Below are positions 46,214-55,342 of a DNA stretch of 64,000 nucleotides, piece by piece. This stretch comes from Bdellovibrionales bacterium. Lineage in GTDB: Bacteria > Bdellovibrionota > Bdellovibrionia > Bdellovibrionales > UBA1609. The stretch lies in contig JAHBUX010000001.1 of the NCBI GenBank assembly GCA_019637855.1, positions 395,337-459,336 on the forward strand. Reading direction: 5' to 3'. The notes under the pieces are model-generated. The model worked only from the letters and a program-made list of their open reading frames with translations. It ran no database searches and had not been told where the DNA came from. The position numbers and the translations under genes are program-made. Within the stretch, counting starts at the first letter, position 1, and the number at the start of each line of letters is the position of its first letter.

Positions 46214-46759
46214 TTAGTGAGCGCTCCTAGTTAATTGCTCGTTAATTCTTTTCAAATGAGACGTGAGGGAATCGTCGAAAGTGAAGCTTCCGACTTCAGC
46301 GACCAACCCGCCAAGCAGCGAAGGATCTTCTTTATAAGTGAGGATAACTTGCTTCTTAGTGGCTTTGCTTACGAGTTCAGCGATGCGTGTGCGCTCTTCC
46401 GGCGCCAGCACTGTGGCCGAGCGAACGACACCGCGGGTAACCCCGTGCGCTTCGTCGGAAATCATCTGATAAGCGGTAACTACTTCCGCGAAGATCGACA
46501 GACGATTTTTCTTAACCATCAACAGAAGGAAGTTCTTTAGGACTTCCGAAGCGTTGATAGAGCCAATCACTTTTTCCATCGCCTTCACTTTGTCAGTAGG
46601 GCGGATGAGTGGCGATTGAATGTATTCCGAAATTTCTTTGTCTTCAAAGGCCTCAGCCACAACGCGCATCTGATTAAAGACCGCATCCTGCTCGCCTTTT
46701 TCTTTGGCGAGATTGTACAAAGCCTTAGCGTAGCGGGTGGCCAACATCATATTTTTCAT
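46214..46759 (-). CDS. atpH: F1F0 ATP synthase subunit delta
   Basis: Peripheral-stalk cap connecting b subunits to F1 (OSCP). 181 residues. [16 protein letters not shown] is the N-terminal signature and [25 protein letters not shown] the C-terminal one. The ATG overlaps the atpF stop by 4 bases. A second in-frame ATG three codons on is also possible. Confidence 0.93.
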   Translation of the reverse strand: MKNMMLATRYAKALYNLAKEKGEQDAVFNQMRVVAEAFEDKEISEYIQSPLIRPTDKVKAMEKVIGSINASEVLKNFLLLMVKKNRLSIFAEVVTAYQMISDEAHGVTRGVVRSATVLAPEERTRIAELVSKATKKQVILTYKEDPSLLGGLVAEVGSFTFDDSLTSHLKRINEQLTRSAH

Positions 46760-47304
46760 CCGCCCACCACCTGAATCTTCTCTGCGAATTCATTCTGCAG
46801 TTTTTTCTGATCACTCGATCCAAGATTTTTGCTGAGGCTGTCTTTCGAGCCGGCCAGCGCTTTGCTCAGCAGATCGCGGCGCAATTCGGCTTTGGCTTTT
46901 TCAAGCTCTACCGCCACCGTGTTCTGAGCCTCTTGCTCAAGCTTCAAAGTCATTTGCTTTGCTTCTTCAACCAAACGGGCTTTCAGCTTGGCTGCTTCGG
47001 CTTCCGCCTGCGCCACAGAGGTCATCGCGCCAGCATCGAGATGGGCCAAACGTTGTTCGACTTCTTGCTTGGCTTTCTCAGCCGCTTGACGAGCATGCTC
47101 AGCACGCTGAACGAGCTGAGTGTATTCAGTCGCACGATTGGCGAAATGAGCTTTGACCGCTTTACGCATAAGGAAAATCAGAAGTCCGATCAGTACAAAG
47201 AAGTTAAAAGCCTGAACGAACATGGTCGACCACGGAATTCCGTGGTCCGCGCCGTGCGCATCCGCGGCCATCGCTTGAGTGGCGAAAAACAACAGCTGAA
47301 TCAT
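46756..47304 (-). CDS. atpF: F1F0 ATP synthase subunit b
   Basis: Peripheral stalk subunit. 182 residues, with a signal-like hydrophobic start, a membrane helix (about 29-48, FVQAFNFFVLIGLLIFLM) and a long charged Ala/Gln/Glu coiled coil. The C-terminus is charged. It overlaps b' by 4 bases and atpH by 4 bases. Confidence 0.88.
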   Translation of the reverse strand: MIQLLFFATQAMAADAHGADHGIPWSTMFVQAFNFFVLIGLLIFLMRKAVKAHFANRATEYTQLVQRAEHARQAAEKAKQEVEQRLAHLDAGAMTSVAQAEAEAAKLKARLVEEAKQMTLKLEQEAQNTVAVELEKAKAELRRDLLSKALAGSKDSLSKNLGSSDQKKLQNEFAEKIQVVGG

Positions 47305-47747
47305 GCGTTCAAATCCTTGCCGATCAACTTTTGACTGATCAGTTGCGAAACTGCGCTCACATCTTGGCTGAGCTGAGTGCGAGCGCTCTCCATCTCACCA
47401 GTGATCTTCTTGCGAGCTTCATCCATCAACTGTTTCGTACGAGCGCGGGAGTCACTCACTAAACGATCGTACTCCTTGACGGCTTCGCCACGAGTTTTGT
47501 CGTAGATGGCTTTATAGCGTTCGTTCACTTCTTGAGCGCGCTTGTTGAACTTCTCTTCCAACTCTTTGGCTTCAGCCACGTGGCGCTCGGCCAGCTCAGC
47601 TTTGCCAACCGTGCGGTTAGAACGTTCGTTATAAGCAGCGAAATAGGGCTTAAACAGTAAGTACTTCAAAACAAGATAAACAACGATGAAGTTCGCAAAC
47701 TGAAAGATCAGGGTGGAGTTCACCCCGAGGGATGTCAGTAGTTCCAT
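47301..47747 (-). CDS. F1F0 ATP synthase subunit b' (second b-type subunit)
   Basis: 148 residues: a membrane helix near the N-terminus (about residues 12-32, LIFQFANFIVVYLVLKYLLF) and a coiled-coil stalk (residues about 45-140). It is shorter than the b next to it, so the peripheral stalk is likely a b/b' heterodimer as in many delta-proteobacterial and phototrophic lineages. It is the first gene of the operon; AGGAA lies 5 bases before ATG. No atpB, atpE or atpI is in the window. Confidence 0.88.
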   Translation of the reverse strand: MELLTSLGVNSTLIFQFANFIVVYLVLKYLLFKPYFAAYNERSNRTVGKAELAERHVAEAKELEEKFNKRAQEVNERYKAIYDKTRGEAVKEYDRLVSDSRARTKQLMDEARKKITGEMESARTQLSQDVSAVSQLISQKLIGKDLNA

Positions 47748-47777
47748 GAGTTCCTAACTTTGCGGTAAGTCCGGAAC

Positions 47778-47806
47778 TATATATTCTACGGATAGGGCCG
47801 TGTAAA
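47778..47806 (-). promoter_or_regulatory. Promoter of the atp operon
   Basis: On the minus strand TTTACA (47801-47806) and TATATA (47778-47783) are separated by exactly 17 bases. Transcription would start near 47771, about 25 bases before the b' ATG. It lies just after the bactofilin stop. Confidence 0.6.
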
Positions 47807-48151
47807 TTAATTCTTGGGCATATATGAAGCGCCCTCGAAGAGGACCCCTTCATCGATGCGTAGTGAGGGCGTGGTTACTGTACCCTGGAAAATGGCCGGC
47901 GGATGCATGATGACCCGACGACGCGCAAAGATATTTCCCTTTACCGCGCCGCTAATGATTACGGTTTCAGCCTCAATCTGGGCCTCCACCTGAGCACCTG
48001 GATTAATTACAAGCGTATCGTTGGTAAAGATCTCGCCGCGGAAATGGCCGCCGATACGAACAGTTCCTTCGAACGTCAGCCGGCCGTCAAAAGACGCCCC
48101 TTTTTCCAGGAGCGCCGTGACTGAGCCCTCGGCTGCTTCTAATTCCGCCAT
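47807..48151 (-). CDS. Bactofilin
   Basis: Small cytoskeletal polymer-forming protein of the bactofilin family, 114 residues. The central beta-helix repeats (FDGRLTFEGTVRIGGHFRGEIFTND, LVINPGAQVEAQIEAETVIISGAVKGNIFARRRVIMHPPA) with regular Gly and hydrophobic positions are diagnostic. It has short N- and C-terminal extensions only. Bactofilins aid cell-shape or chromosome-segregation structures, and the location next to parAB is reported in other taxa, so a link to ParA/ParB positioning is likely. It overlaps parB's stop by 13 bases. Confidence 0.93.
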   Translation of the reverse strand: MAELEAAEGSVTALLEKGASFDGRLTFEGTVRIGGHFRGEIFTNDTLVINPGAQVEAQIEAETVIISGAVKGNIFARRRVIMHPPAIFQGTVTTPSLRIDEGVLFEGASYMPKN

Positions 48152-49305
48152 GAATCCCTCAAGGTGTCGGCAATTTGATTCAATTCCGAGTCGGAATAGA
48201 ATGAAATCACGATCCGACCCTTACCTTTATCGTAATCCAAAACAACCTTCGAGCCGATCAGTTTCTGTAGCTCTTCTCCTAAGGATTGAGCGGCCTTAGC
48301 CCGCACATCCTCTTTTTCATTCACCGCCGGTTCACCAGTTTTCGCCTTTGCCACCAGCTTCTCTAACGCCCGCACCGACAATGAGTCGTTCTTGGCCTTA
48401 GCAGCTAGGTCCTGTTGCAATTTGGCTTCGGTGATGGACAGCAAGACTTTGGCCTGCCCCAGAGATAGCTCACCGCGCGAGACCATCTGGCGAACCCCGG
48501 GCTGCAGCTGCAGAATACGCAGCATATTGGCAACAGTGGCGCGGTCTTTGCCGACTTTCTGCGCCAGGTCATTTTGCGTTAAGTTATATTTTTTTATAAG
48601 GAACTCATAGGCTTCGGCTTCTTCGATAGCATTCAAGTTTTCACGTTGAATGTTTTCGATCAGTGCCAACTCGAGCACTTCCTGTTCGCCTGTATCCTTT
48701 ATTAAGGCCGGAACCTCTTTCAAACCCGCCATTTGGGCCGAGCGCCAACGACGCTCTCCGGCGATGATTTCAAATTCCCCATCGTCAGTTTTGCGAACCA
48801 GGATGGGTTGGATAATTCCCTTTTCTTTGATCGAATCCGCTAACTCTTGCAGCGGCTCCTTATCGAAAATCTGCCGCGGCTGATTGGGATTCGGATTCAC
48901 CTTTTCAATTGGCAAAGTCCAGATGCGCATATGAGCCGGAACCACAGGCTGAGTGGGCGCAGGAGTTTCTGTTACCGTCGGAGTTGCAAGCGAGTTGATC
49001 GCAGAAGTCGTGGCTGACGCCGGGTTTGCAGCCGCTGTGACCGGTGAGGTCTCACTTATTTCAGAATTCAAAGGAGGATTCCATCCGCCAACCGGTGCCG
49101 CGGACGGCTTTTCGACAAAACCTTCCTTGATCCCAGGTTGTTGGGCGCTCGGCATCTTTGCATTCAAAGTTTCCAGTGCGTTTTCAACTCCAGGAGCGGT
49201 CTTCGAAAAAGCTCCATCACCACCGGATCCAAGCAGACTACCCAAACCCCGCCCCAGACCTTTGGCCTTCGGTTGCACTTTCTGCTGTTGTGTATTCTCA
49301 GACAT
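48139..49305 (-). CDS. parB: Chromosome-partitioning protein ParB
   Basis: Binds parS, spreads as a CTP-dependent clamp and stimulates ParA. About 388 residues from ATG 49305; the frame is open from 49332 but GGAG lies 6 bases before 49305. A GLGRGLGSLLG motif near residue 15 is the ParA-stimulating segment. Then comes an unusually long Ala/Pro/Thr-rich linker (about 35-120), the ParB/Srx-like CTPase core with GERRWRSAQMAGL, a helix-turn-helix (LAQKVGKDRATVANMLRIL) and a C-terminal dimer domain. It overlaps parA by 8 bases. Confidence 0.95.
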   Translation of the reverse strand: MSENTQQQKVQPKAKGLGRGLGSLLGSGGDGAFSKTAPGVENALETLNAKMPSAQQPGIKEGFVEKPSAAPVGGWNPPLNSEISETSPVTAAANPASATTSAINSLATPTVTETPAPTQPVVPAHMRIWTLPIEKVNPNPNQPRQIFDKEPLQELADSIKEKGIIQPILVRKTDDGEFEIIAGERRWRSAQMAGLKEVPALIKDTGEQEVLELALIENIQRENLNAIEEAEAYEFLIKKYNLTQNDLAQKVGKDRATVANMLRILQLQPGVRQMVSRGELSLGQAKVLLSITEAKLQQDLAAKAKNDSLSVRALEKLVAKAKTGEPAVNEKEDVRAKAAQSLGEELQKLIGSKVVLDYDKGKGRIVISFYSDSELNQIADTLRDSWRN

Positions 49306-50188
49306 GGAGATCTCCATTGGACTCGGGCTCATTCGGGACGACTTGCAAATTCACAACAGGCGCCGGAGCAGCAGGCTCTTCTTCGAGGACCACGACTTCT
49401 TCTTCCTCGACGATTGGCGAGCCATACACTCGATGATCCAGCTCCTCGGCGAGCTCTTTGTATTTTTTGGCGCCCACCGATTTGGGATCGTATTGGAAAA
49501 TGGTCTGCCCGTGGCTCGGTGCCTCGCTCAAGCGCACGTTACGCGGAATAATAGCGCGAAAAACTTTATCGCCAAAATGGGATTGAATTTCGGCCACCAC
49601 TTGATGCGAAAGATTGTTTCGCGCATCGAACATGGTCAACACAATGCCTTCGATTCTGAGCTCCGGGTTTAGACTTTTCTTAATCAATCCGGCGGTGTTA
49701 AGCAGCTGCGATAAACCTTCCAGTGCATAGTACTCACATTGTAGAGGCACCAAGAAAGTCTCTGCCGCCGACAGGCTATTCACAGTGAGTAGTCCGAGAC
49801 TAGGCGGGCAATCGATCAATATATACTGATAGTTAGAACGAACTTCGTTCAGCGCGCTTTTCAAGCGATACTCACGCTGAGGCATATCCACCAACTCAAT
49901 CTCTGCGCCCACCAAATCCGGATTGGCAGGAATGATGTCGAGATTAGTCACGTGAGTATTCTGGATAGTCTCGGCAATCGGCTTTTCGCCGATCAAAACC
50001 TGGTAGACATTGTTCTCTTGATTTTCATATCTCTTGACGCCAAGCCCACTTGACGCGTTGCCCTGTGGATCCATGTCTACAATCAACACTCGCTTACCCA
50101 GTTCTGTAAGCGCCGCGGCAAGATTGACTGAAGTCGTGGTTTTGCCTACTCCACCCTTCTGATTAGCCACACAGATGATGCGCGCCAT
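49298..50188 (-). CDS. parA: Chromosome-partitioning ATPase ParA
   Basis: MinD/ParA-type ATPase that positions the chromosome origin. 296 residues, about 40 longer than Soj-type proteins. The deviant Walker A motif KGGVGKTTT is at about 11-19, with PPSLGLLTVNS for Walker B and RNNLSHQVV. After the domain ends (around residue 253), an acidic Pro/Val tail (EEEEVVVLEEEPAAPAPVV) is added. ATG 50188 has a GGGGAGGA ribosome-binding site. Confidence 0.96.
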   Translation of the reverse strand: MARIICVANQKGGVGKTTTSVNLAAALTELGKRVLIVDMDPQGNASSGLGVKRYENQENNVYQVLIGEKPIAETIQNTHVTNLDIIPANPDLVGAEIELVDMPQREYRLKSALNEVRSNYQYILIDCPPSLGLLTVNSLSAAETFLVPLQCEYYALEGLSQLLNTAGLIKKSLNPELRIEGIVLTMFDARNNLSHQVVAEIQSHFGDKVFRAIIPRNVRLSEAPSHGQTIFQYDPKSVGAKKYKELAEELDHRVYGSPIVEEEEVVVLEEEPAAPAPVVNLQVVPNEPESNGDLHV

Positions 50189-50235
50189 GTTCCTCCCCCG
50201 CTGTTTTCCTCAATATCTTGGTGAGCTCTGCCGAT

Positions 50236-50251
50236 TGTTCCATGTAGAACT
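50236..50251. promoter_or_regulatory. Degenerate parS-like site upstream of parA
   Basis: The 16-base sequence TGTTCCATGTAGAACT differs from the 16-bp parS at 50825 at three positions. It lies about 48-63 bases upstream of the parA ATG. It could let ParB autoregulate the operon or be a decayed parS. Confidence 0.4.
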
Positions 50252-50268
50252 AGGGGAGTCTAGAAAAA

Positions 50269-50805
50269 ATGACTCGATTCACGCTCGTCGCACTCGCTAC
50301 AGCTCTCTATCTTGGGGTTCTTGGATGTTCAAAGGAAGATCCAATCCCCGAAGTGCGCGATCCCATTTACAAGGATCTCGAAGCACGCTTCAACGCCCAC
50401 ACGAAGAAGGTTGAAGAGTTGGATAAGGCGGTGGAGGACCTAAAAAAGGATCTTGCTAAGACCGATCCTAACACCCTCGAGAAAAAAGACGTCCAGCGAG
50501 ACATTGCTAAAAATAGAGCTCAGCGTGCTGAAGCGGATCAATGGGCTCGATACTATCGCATTCGTACTGAACGGCGAAAATTCGAGGCCCGTCAGGACTA
50601 CAAAAAGGCTTTTGCAAAGGGTGAGGAGTGGCCAAACCCCCGTGAATACTCTGACTATCAAGTGAATAGGCGCCTTGTGGAGGCCCCTAGGAACTGGGCT
50701 ATGCGTGTTCCTAAGCTGGTTGACCGAACTGCCGCCTCCGTAAAGGCTACTCAAGGTGGTCATGAAAAGAAAACGGCCGAAGGAAGCGCACCCGCCGGAC
50801 ACTGA
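50269..50805 (+). CDS. Small lipoprotein of unknown function
   Basis: 178 residues with a lipoprotein signal (MTRFTLVALATALYLGVLGC, Cys20). The mature part is highly charged and largely helical (residues 35-65 coiled coil-like: HTKKVEELDKAVEDLKKDL), then an Arg/Lys-rich region and an Ala/Gly tail. No family recognised. It is the only plus-strand gene in the block and sits between parA and rsmG, where these two genes usually adjoin. The GGGGAG site is 10 bases from ATG 50269. Confidence 0.7.
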   Translation: MTRFTLVALATALYLGVLGCSKEDPIPEVRDPIYKDLEARFNAHTKKVEELDKAVEDLKKDLAKTDPNTLEKKDVQRDIAKNRAQRAEADQWARYYRIRTERRKFEARQDYKKAFAKGEEWPNPREYSDYQVNRRLVEAPRNWAMRVPKLVDRTAASVKATQGGHEKKTAEGSAPAGH

Positions 50806-50824
50806 TCACGCCTGATTAATCAAA

Positions 50825-50840
50825 TGTTCCACGTGGAACA
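50825..50840. promoter_or_regulatory. parS: parS centromere site
   Basis: The perfect 16-bp palindrome TGTTCCACGTGGAACA matches a widely conserved ParB-binding consensus. It lies in the 44-base gap between the small lipoprotein gene and the end of rsmG, 640 bases from parA and about 7 kb from dnaA, as expected for an origin-proximal parS. Confidence 0.92.
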
Positions 50841-50849
50841 TTCAAAAAC

Positions 50850-51542
50850 TCACTGCTTTTTAGTAGTACAAACGACAGCGCGGCGAGCTTGACTGACAGG
50901 AAGAGAATATTCTCCGACAAGCTCAGGTCCCCACACGGAAATCAGCTGCGAAGGGATCTCAGCGATCTCGCTCGACCAGCTATTGCCCTTAAGGTGGTAG
51001 AACTGGCCACCAACAGGAAAAACCTTGTTGGAAATCAGGCACGCCTTCGAAATGGAGGCAAATCCCCGAGAAACTGCGCACTGAATAGATACAGCCTTGA
51101 GCGTTTCCAAGCGAACATTCATGACCTGAACATTTTTGAGGCCTACGACATGAGCCGCATGCTTGAGAAACTCAGACTTACGCGCATCGACCTCAATCAA
51201 AACCCATTCGCGGCTCGGATCGAGGATCGCATACACAATTCCGGGCAGACCATTGCCAGATCCCACGTCATGAACCTGCTTGGGAAAAGAAACCTTCTTC
51301 ATCGCCTCATAGGCCATAAGACAGTCGGCAAAATGGACTTCGTCTGCATCGCGCTCGGTATTCTTGGAAATCAAATTCAACTTGCCATTAAACTTCAATA
51401 GTTCGCTGTGAAAAAGTCGTAGCTTTTCCATCGTAGAGCCAGTGATGCCAGGAAACCATTCGGATAAACGCCACAGCGCGTTAGCTTCTTCAGTTTTTTT
51501 AGCGGCGGGGGCTGCGGACGGGGGAACACGATTGTCGCTCAA
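50850..51542 (-). CDS. rsmG: 16S rRNA (guanine-N7) methyltransferase RsmG
   Basis: Methylates G527 of 16S rRNA. 230 residues, slightly longer than typical owing to an N-terminal extension. The SAM-binding motif [11 protein letters not shown] is at about residues 91-101 and SRGFASISK further on. The TTG start is decided by AGGAG 8 bases upstream and by the TTGA overlap with the mnmG stop. It precedes the parS. Confidence 0.93.
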   Translation of the reverse strand: MSDNRVPPSAAPAAKKTEEANALWRLSEWFPGITGSTMEKLRLFHSELLKFNGKLNLISKNTERDADEVHFADCLMAYEAMKKVSFPKQVHDVGSGNGLPGIVYAILDPSREWVLIEVDARKSEFLKHAAHVVGLKNVQVMNVRLETLKAVSIQCAVSRGFASISKACLISNKVFPVGGQFYHLKGNSWSSEIAEIPSQLISVWGPELVGEYSLPVSQARRAVVCTTKKQ

Positions 51543-53425
51543 GTCAAAGTCTCCTGTGCACGGGGCACATGATGTCGGCCTTTTAAGTGGACCATAATAG
51601 CCTGAATCGCCGATGGATTCACACCGCTGATGCGTTGAGCCTGACCAAGAGAACGTGGACGGATCCGTGACAACTTTTCTGTCTCTTCACGCGAAAGTCC
51701 ACGCACGAGTGCATAGTCCAGCTCCGACGGAAGAGTCATCTCTTCCATACGCAACGCTTGCTGAATCATTTCATTCTGTCGGCGGATGTAGCCCGAATAC
51801 TTAACGTGGATTTCCACCGGATCACGTACGTCCTCATCGTCATCGATCTCAATTCCAAGATCACCCAACATAGAACTCTCGATCTCATCACGGCGAAGCA
51901 AGTCTGCAGCTTTAATCGGTTTATTTATAACTGGAGTGCCCAATGTTTGAAGTTTTGCGAGTGTCTGAGGAGTGGGCGTGAGAGAAAAACTCTCTAAATA
52001 GTTCAGCAAACGAGAACGTCGCTCCATCAAATCACTTAGACGAGCAAAATCTCCGTCCGTAATTAAACCACTCTTATGTCCAACTGCCGCTAAACGCTCG
52101 ATAGTATTGTCTTCGCGCAAAACTAAACGAAATTCTGCGCGGGACGTCATCATGCGATAAGGCTCGCGAGTGCCTTTGGAAACTAGATCATCGACCAGGA
52201 CACCTAAGTAGGCTTGGTCGCGGCGCAGCACTAACTCATCCAGCCCACGAATCTTTAAAGCCGCGTTAGCACCCGCCAAAAGTCCCTGCCCGGCGGCTTC
52301 TTCGTAGCCACTGGTCCCGTTGATTTGACCGGCCAGATACAAACCGGCAACGTTTTTTGTTTCGAGTGTATGGTGAATCTGAGTTGGTTCAATAAAGTCA
52401 TACTCCACGGCATACCCGGGACGCAGCATCTTCACATTCTCTAAACCGGGAATGGTGCGCAGAAATTCATACTGCACATCTTCGGGTAAACTGGTCGAAA
52501 TACCCTGTAGATATATATAGTCGGTCGATAGTCCTTCCGGCTCTAGGAAGGTCTGGTGCCTGTCCTTATCCGCAAAGCGCGTGATTTTATCTTCTATGCT
52601 TGGACAATAGCGCGGCCCCACACCCTCAATAATTCCAAGAAACATGGGAGATTTATCGAGGTTACGGCGGATAATCTCATGAGTGTGTTCGTTGGTGTAC
52701 GAAAGGTAGCAGGCAATCTGCGGAAGCTGCAGTTGTTTTGAGCTGCGAAAGCTAAAGGGCATGAACTTCTCATCGCCCCATTGCGGAGTCGTCTTCGACC
52801 AGTCGATACTGTTGCGGTCGAGACGCGCCGGCGTACCGGTCTTAAGTCGAGTGACTGTAAACCCAAAATCTCGCAACTGATCGGAAATTCCTCGCGTGGC
52901 TTTATCGCCAACGCGACCGCCCTCAATGCGTTTCAATCCGATGTGCATCACTCCGTTCATGAAGGTTCCGGTAGTGATAACCACAGCCGACGATTCAATG
53001 CGAACGTCTTGATCAGTGATCACGCCAAAACAACGTCCATTTTCAATCAACAAAGATTTGGCTTCGCCCTCTAAGACGGTAAGTCCAGGCGTCGACTGCA
53101 GTCGTTGTCCCATGTACTCGCAATATAGGTCTTTATCGCACTGAGCTCGCGAACCACGCACAGCTGGACCTTTGCGCGCATTCAATCGTTTGAACTGAAT
53201 GGTAGTGCTGTCTGCGACCTGAGCCATCGCACCACCCAAGATATCAATCTCGCGAACGATATGACCTTTGCCCAGCCCACCGATCGAAGGGTTGCAACTC
53301 ATGTAGCCGATACGAGAAACATTGGTGGTGATCATCAAAGTGTTTTGACCAAGGCGAACTGCGGCCAAGGCCGCTTCAATCCCGGCATGCCCCGCACCCA
53401 CAACTATCACATCAAACGGCTTCAT
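51539..53425 (-). CDS. mnmG: tRNA uridine 5-carboxymethylaminomethyl enzyme MnmG
   Basis: FAD enzyme that with MnmE modifies U34 of tRNA. 628 residues. [13 protein letters not shown] is the FAD-binding loop, [22 protein letters not shown] and [11 protein letters not shown] follow; [21 protein letters not shown] is the family signature. The C-terminal helical domain is complete. It lies two bases after mnmE and overlaps rsmG by 4. Confidence 0.97.
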   Translation of the reverse strand: MKPFDVIVVGAGHAGIEAALAAVRLGQNTLMITTNVSRIGYMSCNPSIGGLGKGHIVREIDILGGAMAQVADSTTIQFKRLNARKGPAVRGSRAQCDKDLYCEYMGQRLQSTPGLTVLEGEAKSLLIENGRCFGVITDQDVRIESSAVVITTGTFMNGVMHIGLKRIEGGRVGDKATRGISDQLRDFGFTVTRLKTGTPARLDRNSIDWSKTTPQWGDEKFMPFSFRSSKQLQLPQIACYLSYTNEHTHEIIRRNLDKSPMFLGIIEGVGPRYCPSIEDKITRFADKDRHQTFLEPEGLSTDYIYLQGISTSLPEDVQYEFLRTIPGLENVKMLRPGYAVEYDFIEPTQIHHTLETKNVAGLYLAGQINGTSGYEEAAGQGLLAGANAALKIRGLDELVLRRDQAYLGVLVDDLVSKGTREPYRMMTSRAEFRLVLREDNTIERLAAVGHKSGLITDGDFARLSDLMERRSRLLNYLESFSLTPTPQTLAKLQTLGTPVINKPIKAADLLRRDEIESSMLGDLGIEIDDDEDVRDPVEIHVKYSGYIRRQNEMIQQALRMEEMTLPSELDYALVRGLSREETEKLSRIRPRSLGQAQRISGVNPSAIQAIMVHLKGRHHVPRAQETLT

Positions 53426-53427
53426 CT

Positions 53428-54804
53428 CTACTTACCCAAACAAAATTCTTTAAAGACCCGATCCATCACCTGATCGTCGTACGTCAAACCCAGAATTTCA
53501 TAAAGGGCACGTATTGCGGTCTGCAGTTCCAGTGCGATCAGATCTGGACTGTCTTCGTCTAACACGAGAGGCAGAGTTTTATCTAGACTGTCGCGCACGA
53601 TCTCCAACCCACGAAAGTGACGGGCGTTACTCACCAGAGTTGAATCTTCGCCGACTTCCAATCGCAAACGTGCGCGCAAAGCCTGACGCAAATCTTCAAG
53701 CCCTTCTGCACTGGCCGCACTCACACGCATAACAGCCAGCGCTTCGTTGAGGTCGGCTGGCTCAAAGCCAGTACATAGATCTATCTTGTTCACCACAGCT
53801 AAAGTCTTCGACCAAGGTACGTGGCCGAAGAAAGCTTTGTCTTCCACAGTCACACCAGACGCTGCATCGCAGACATAGAAAATCAAATCCACGTCGCGCA
53901 TCTTTTGCAAAGTACGCTCCACACCGATCTTTTCGACTGGATCTTCTGTTGTTCGTAATCCCGCGGTGTCGATTAGCGTGACACGCACACCTTCCAACAA
54001 AAGCTGTGCTTCGACAAAATCGCGCGTGGTTCCCGCAATTGGCGTCACGATAGCGCGGTCTTCACCGGCAAGTGCATTTAGCAAACTGGATTTGCCGGCA
54101 TTGGGTCGTCCAACCAGCGCCACTTGAAAACCACTGCGGAGAATACGGCCTTGATGATAACCGGCCAGCAAGGTTTTCGTTTCTGTAATGGCTTGCTCTA
54201 AACGATTGGCCAACTGCGAAGAATTGGCGACCACAATATCTTCAGCGGCAAAATCGATATTGGCTTCGAGATTGGCCAACACCCAAGTCACGCGATCCAA
54301 AATCGCGCGCAGTTTAACGGAAAAATCCCCCTGCAATTGACGCAAAGCCAGACGCGTGGCCCGTGGTGAGCGACTTTCAATCATGGCAAGGACACTCTCG
54401 GCCTGCACTAGGTCTAAGCGTCCATTCATAAAAGCGCGATAAGTGAATTCGCCTCTCTCAGCAGGGCGAGCGCCTGCCAACACCAGCAAGCGCAAAATCT
54501 CATTCACCACGGCCTCACTGCCATGGCAGGAGATTTCACAAGTCACTTCGCCAGTGAAGCTGCGGCCATGAGCAAAGTATGAGAGTAAAACTTCGTCAAC
54601 CGCTTCACCGCTTTGGGGCGCGTGCAGAATTCCATAGTAGATTTTGTGCGATTCCGGTCGCTCCGGCAAAAAGGCGGCGAGTCTACGCGTGATCTCGCCA
54701 GCTTTTTCACCACTGACTCGGATAACGGAGATGGCTCCCAATCCGTGCGCCGTTGCCAGCGCACAAATCGTGTCACGGTCTCTATCTGTTCCCGAAGTTA
54801 TCAT
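53428..54804 (-). CDS. mnmE: tRNA modification GTPase MnmE
   Basis: Partner of MnmG. 458 residues from ATG 54804 (MITSGTDRD); the frame is open from 54882. The N-terminal THF-binding domain ([21 protein letters not shown]), the G-domain with [24 protein letters not shown] and the C-terminal FCLGK box (Cys-Leu-Gly-Lys) are all present. Its start lies 23 bases inside jag; a GGAGG is 15 bases upstream, so coupling rather than a strong site is likely. Confidence 0.94.
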   Translation of the reverse strand: MITSGTDRDRDTICALATAHGLGAISVIRVSGEKAGEITRRLAAFLPERPESHKIYYGILHAPQSGEAVDEVLLSYFAHGRSFTGEVTCEISCHGSEAVVNEILRLLVLAGARPAERGEFTYRAFMNGRLDLVQAESVLAMIESRSPRATRLALRQLQGDFSVKLRAILDRVTWVLANLEANIDFAAEDIVVANSSQLANRLEQAITETKTLLAGYHQGRILRSGFQVALVGRPNAGKSSLLNALAGEDRAIVTPIAGTTRDFVEAQLLLEGVRVTLIDTAGLRTTEDPVEKIGVERTLQKMRDVDLIFYVCDAASGVTVEDKAFFGHVPWSKTLAVVNKIDLCTGFEPADLNEALAVMRVSAASAEGLEDLRQALRARLRLEVGEDSTLVSNARHFRGLEIVRDSLDKTLPLVLDEDSPDLIALELQTAIRALYEILGLTYDDQVMDRVFKEFCLGK

Positions 54805-55342
54805 CGATGGTTTCTGATTCCTCCATCGAGCCTTCATTGCCTTTAATCGGATAGATTTTGATTTTCTTGAAGTGTCCGTCACCGATGGAGCGGCTCTTCA
54901 CGCGTCCATCCTCAGCAAGATATTGGTGAATGACTTTGCGGTCTTTCGGGGGCAAAGCGCGGAAATAAACAGACTTGCCTTTGTCGAGGGCGATGCTTTT
55001 GAGCTTTTCAGCCAATGCAATCAGCGCCTCATTGGCAGCTTCGCGGAAGCCTGAACAATCCAGATTCACGCTGATATTGGTCTCAGGCATCTGATGTTGA
55101 ACGGCACGACGCACATACAACTGTAAAGCATCAAGCAGCTGGCCTTCTTTGGAAGTCAGCAACTCTTCATCGTCGCCAGTAATGTCCACTTGAATGGTGC
55201 TCTCATCGATGCTGCGCACTTCAAAGTTCAAGTCGAATTTGCTGAGCTCAACGATCTGACCGAGGATATCTTCAACGATGCCTTCCGGTCCGCTCGCTTC
55301 TTTCTTTTTCTTGCCGAACAATTTGCCTAAAAGTCCCGTCAT
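54782..55342 (-). CDS. jag: Jag/KhpB-type RNA-binding protein
   Basis: 186 residues. The central KH domain is weak (residues 55-95, with KEGQLLDALQLYVRR) and the R3H domain (about 125-165) holds LPPKDRKVIHQYLAEDGRVKS with the Arg-His positions. The usual N-terminal Jag_N domain is lacking, replaced by a short Lys-rich stretch (KLFGKKKKE). It binds RNA and in other bacteria influences cell division. It overlaps yidC's stop and shares 23 bases with mnmE. Confidence 0.9.
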   Translation of the reverse strand: MTGLLGKLFGKKKKEASGPEGIVEDILGQIVELSKFDLNFEVRSIDESTIQVDITGDDEELLTSKEGQLLDALQLYVRRAVQHQMPETNISVNLDCSGFREAANEALIALAEKLKSIALDKGKSVYFRALPPKDRKVIHQYLAEDGRVKSRSIGDGHFKKIKIYPIKGNEGSMEESETIDDNFGNR

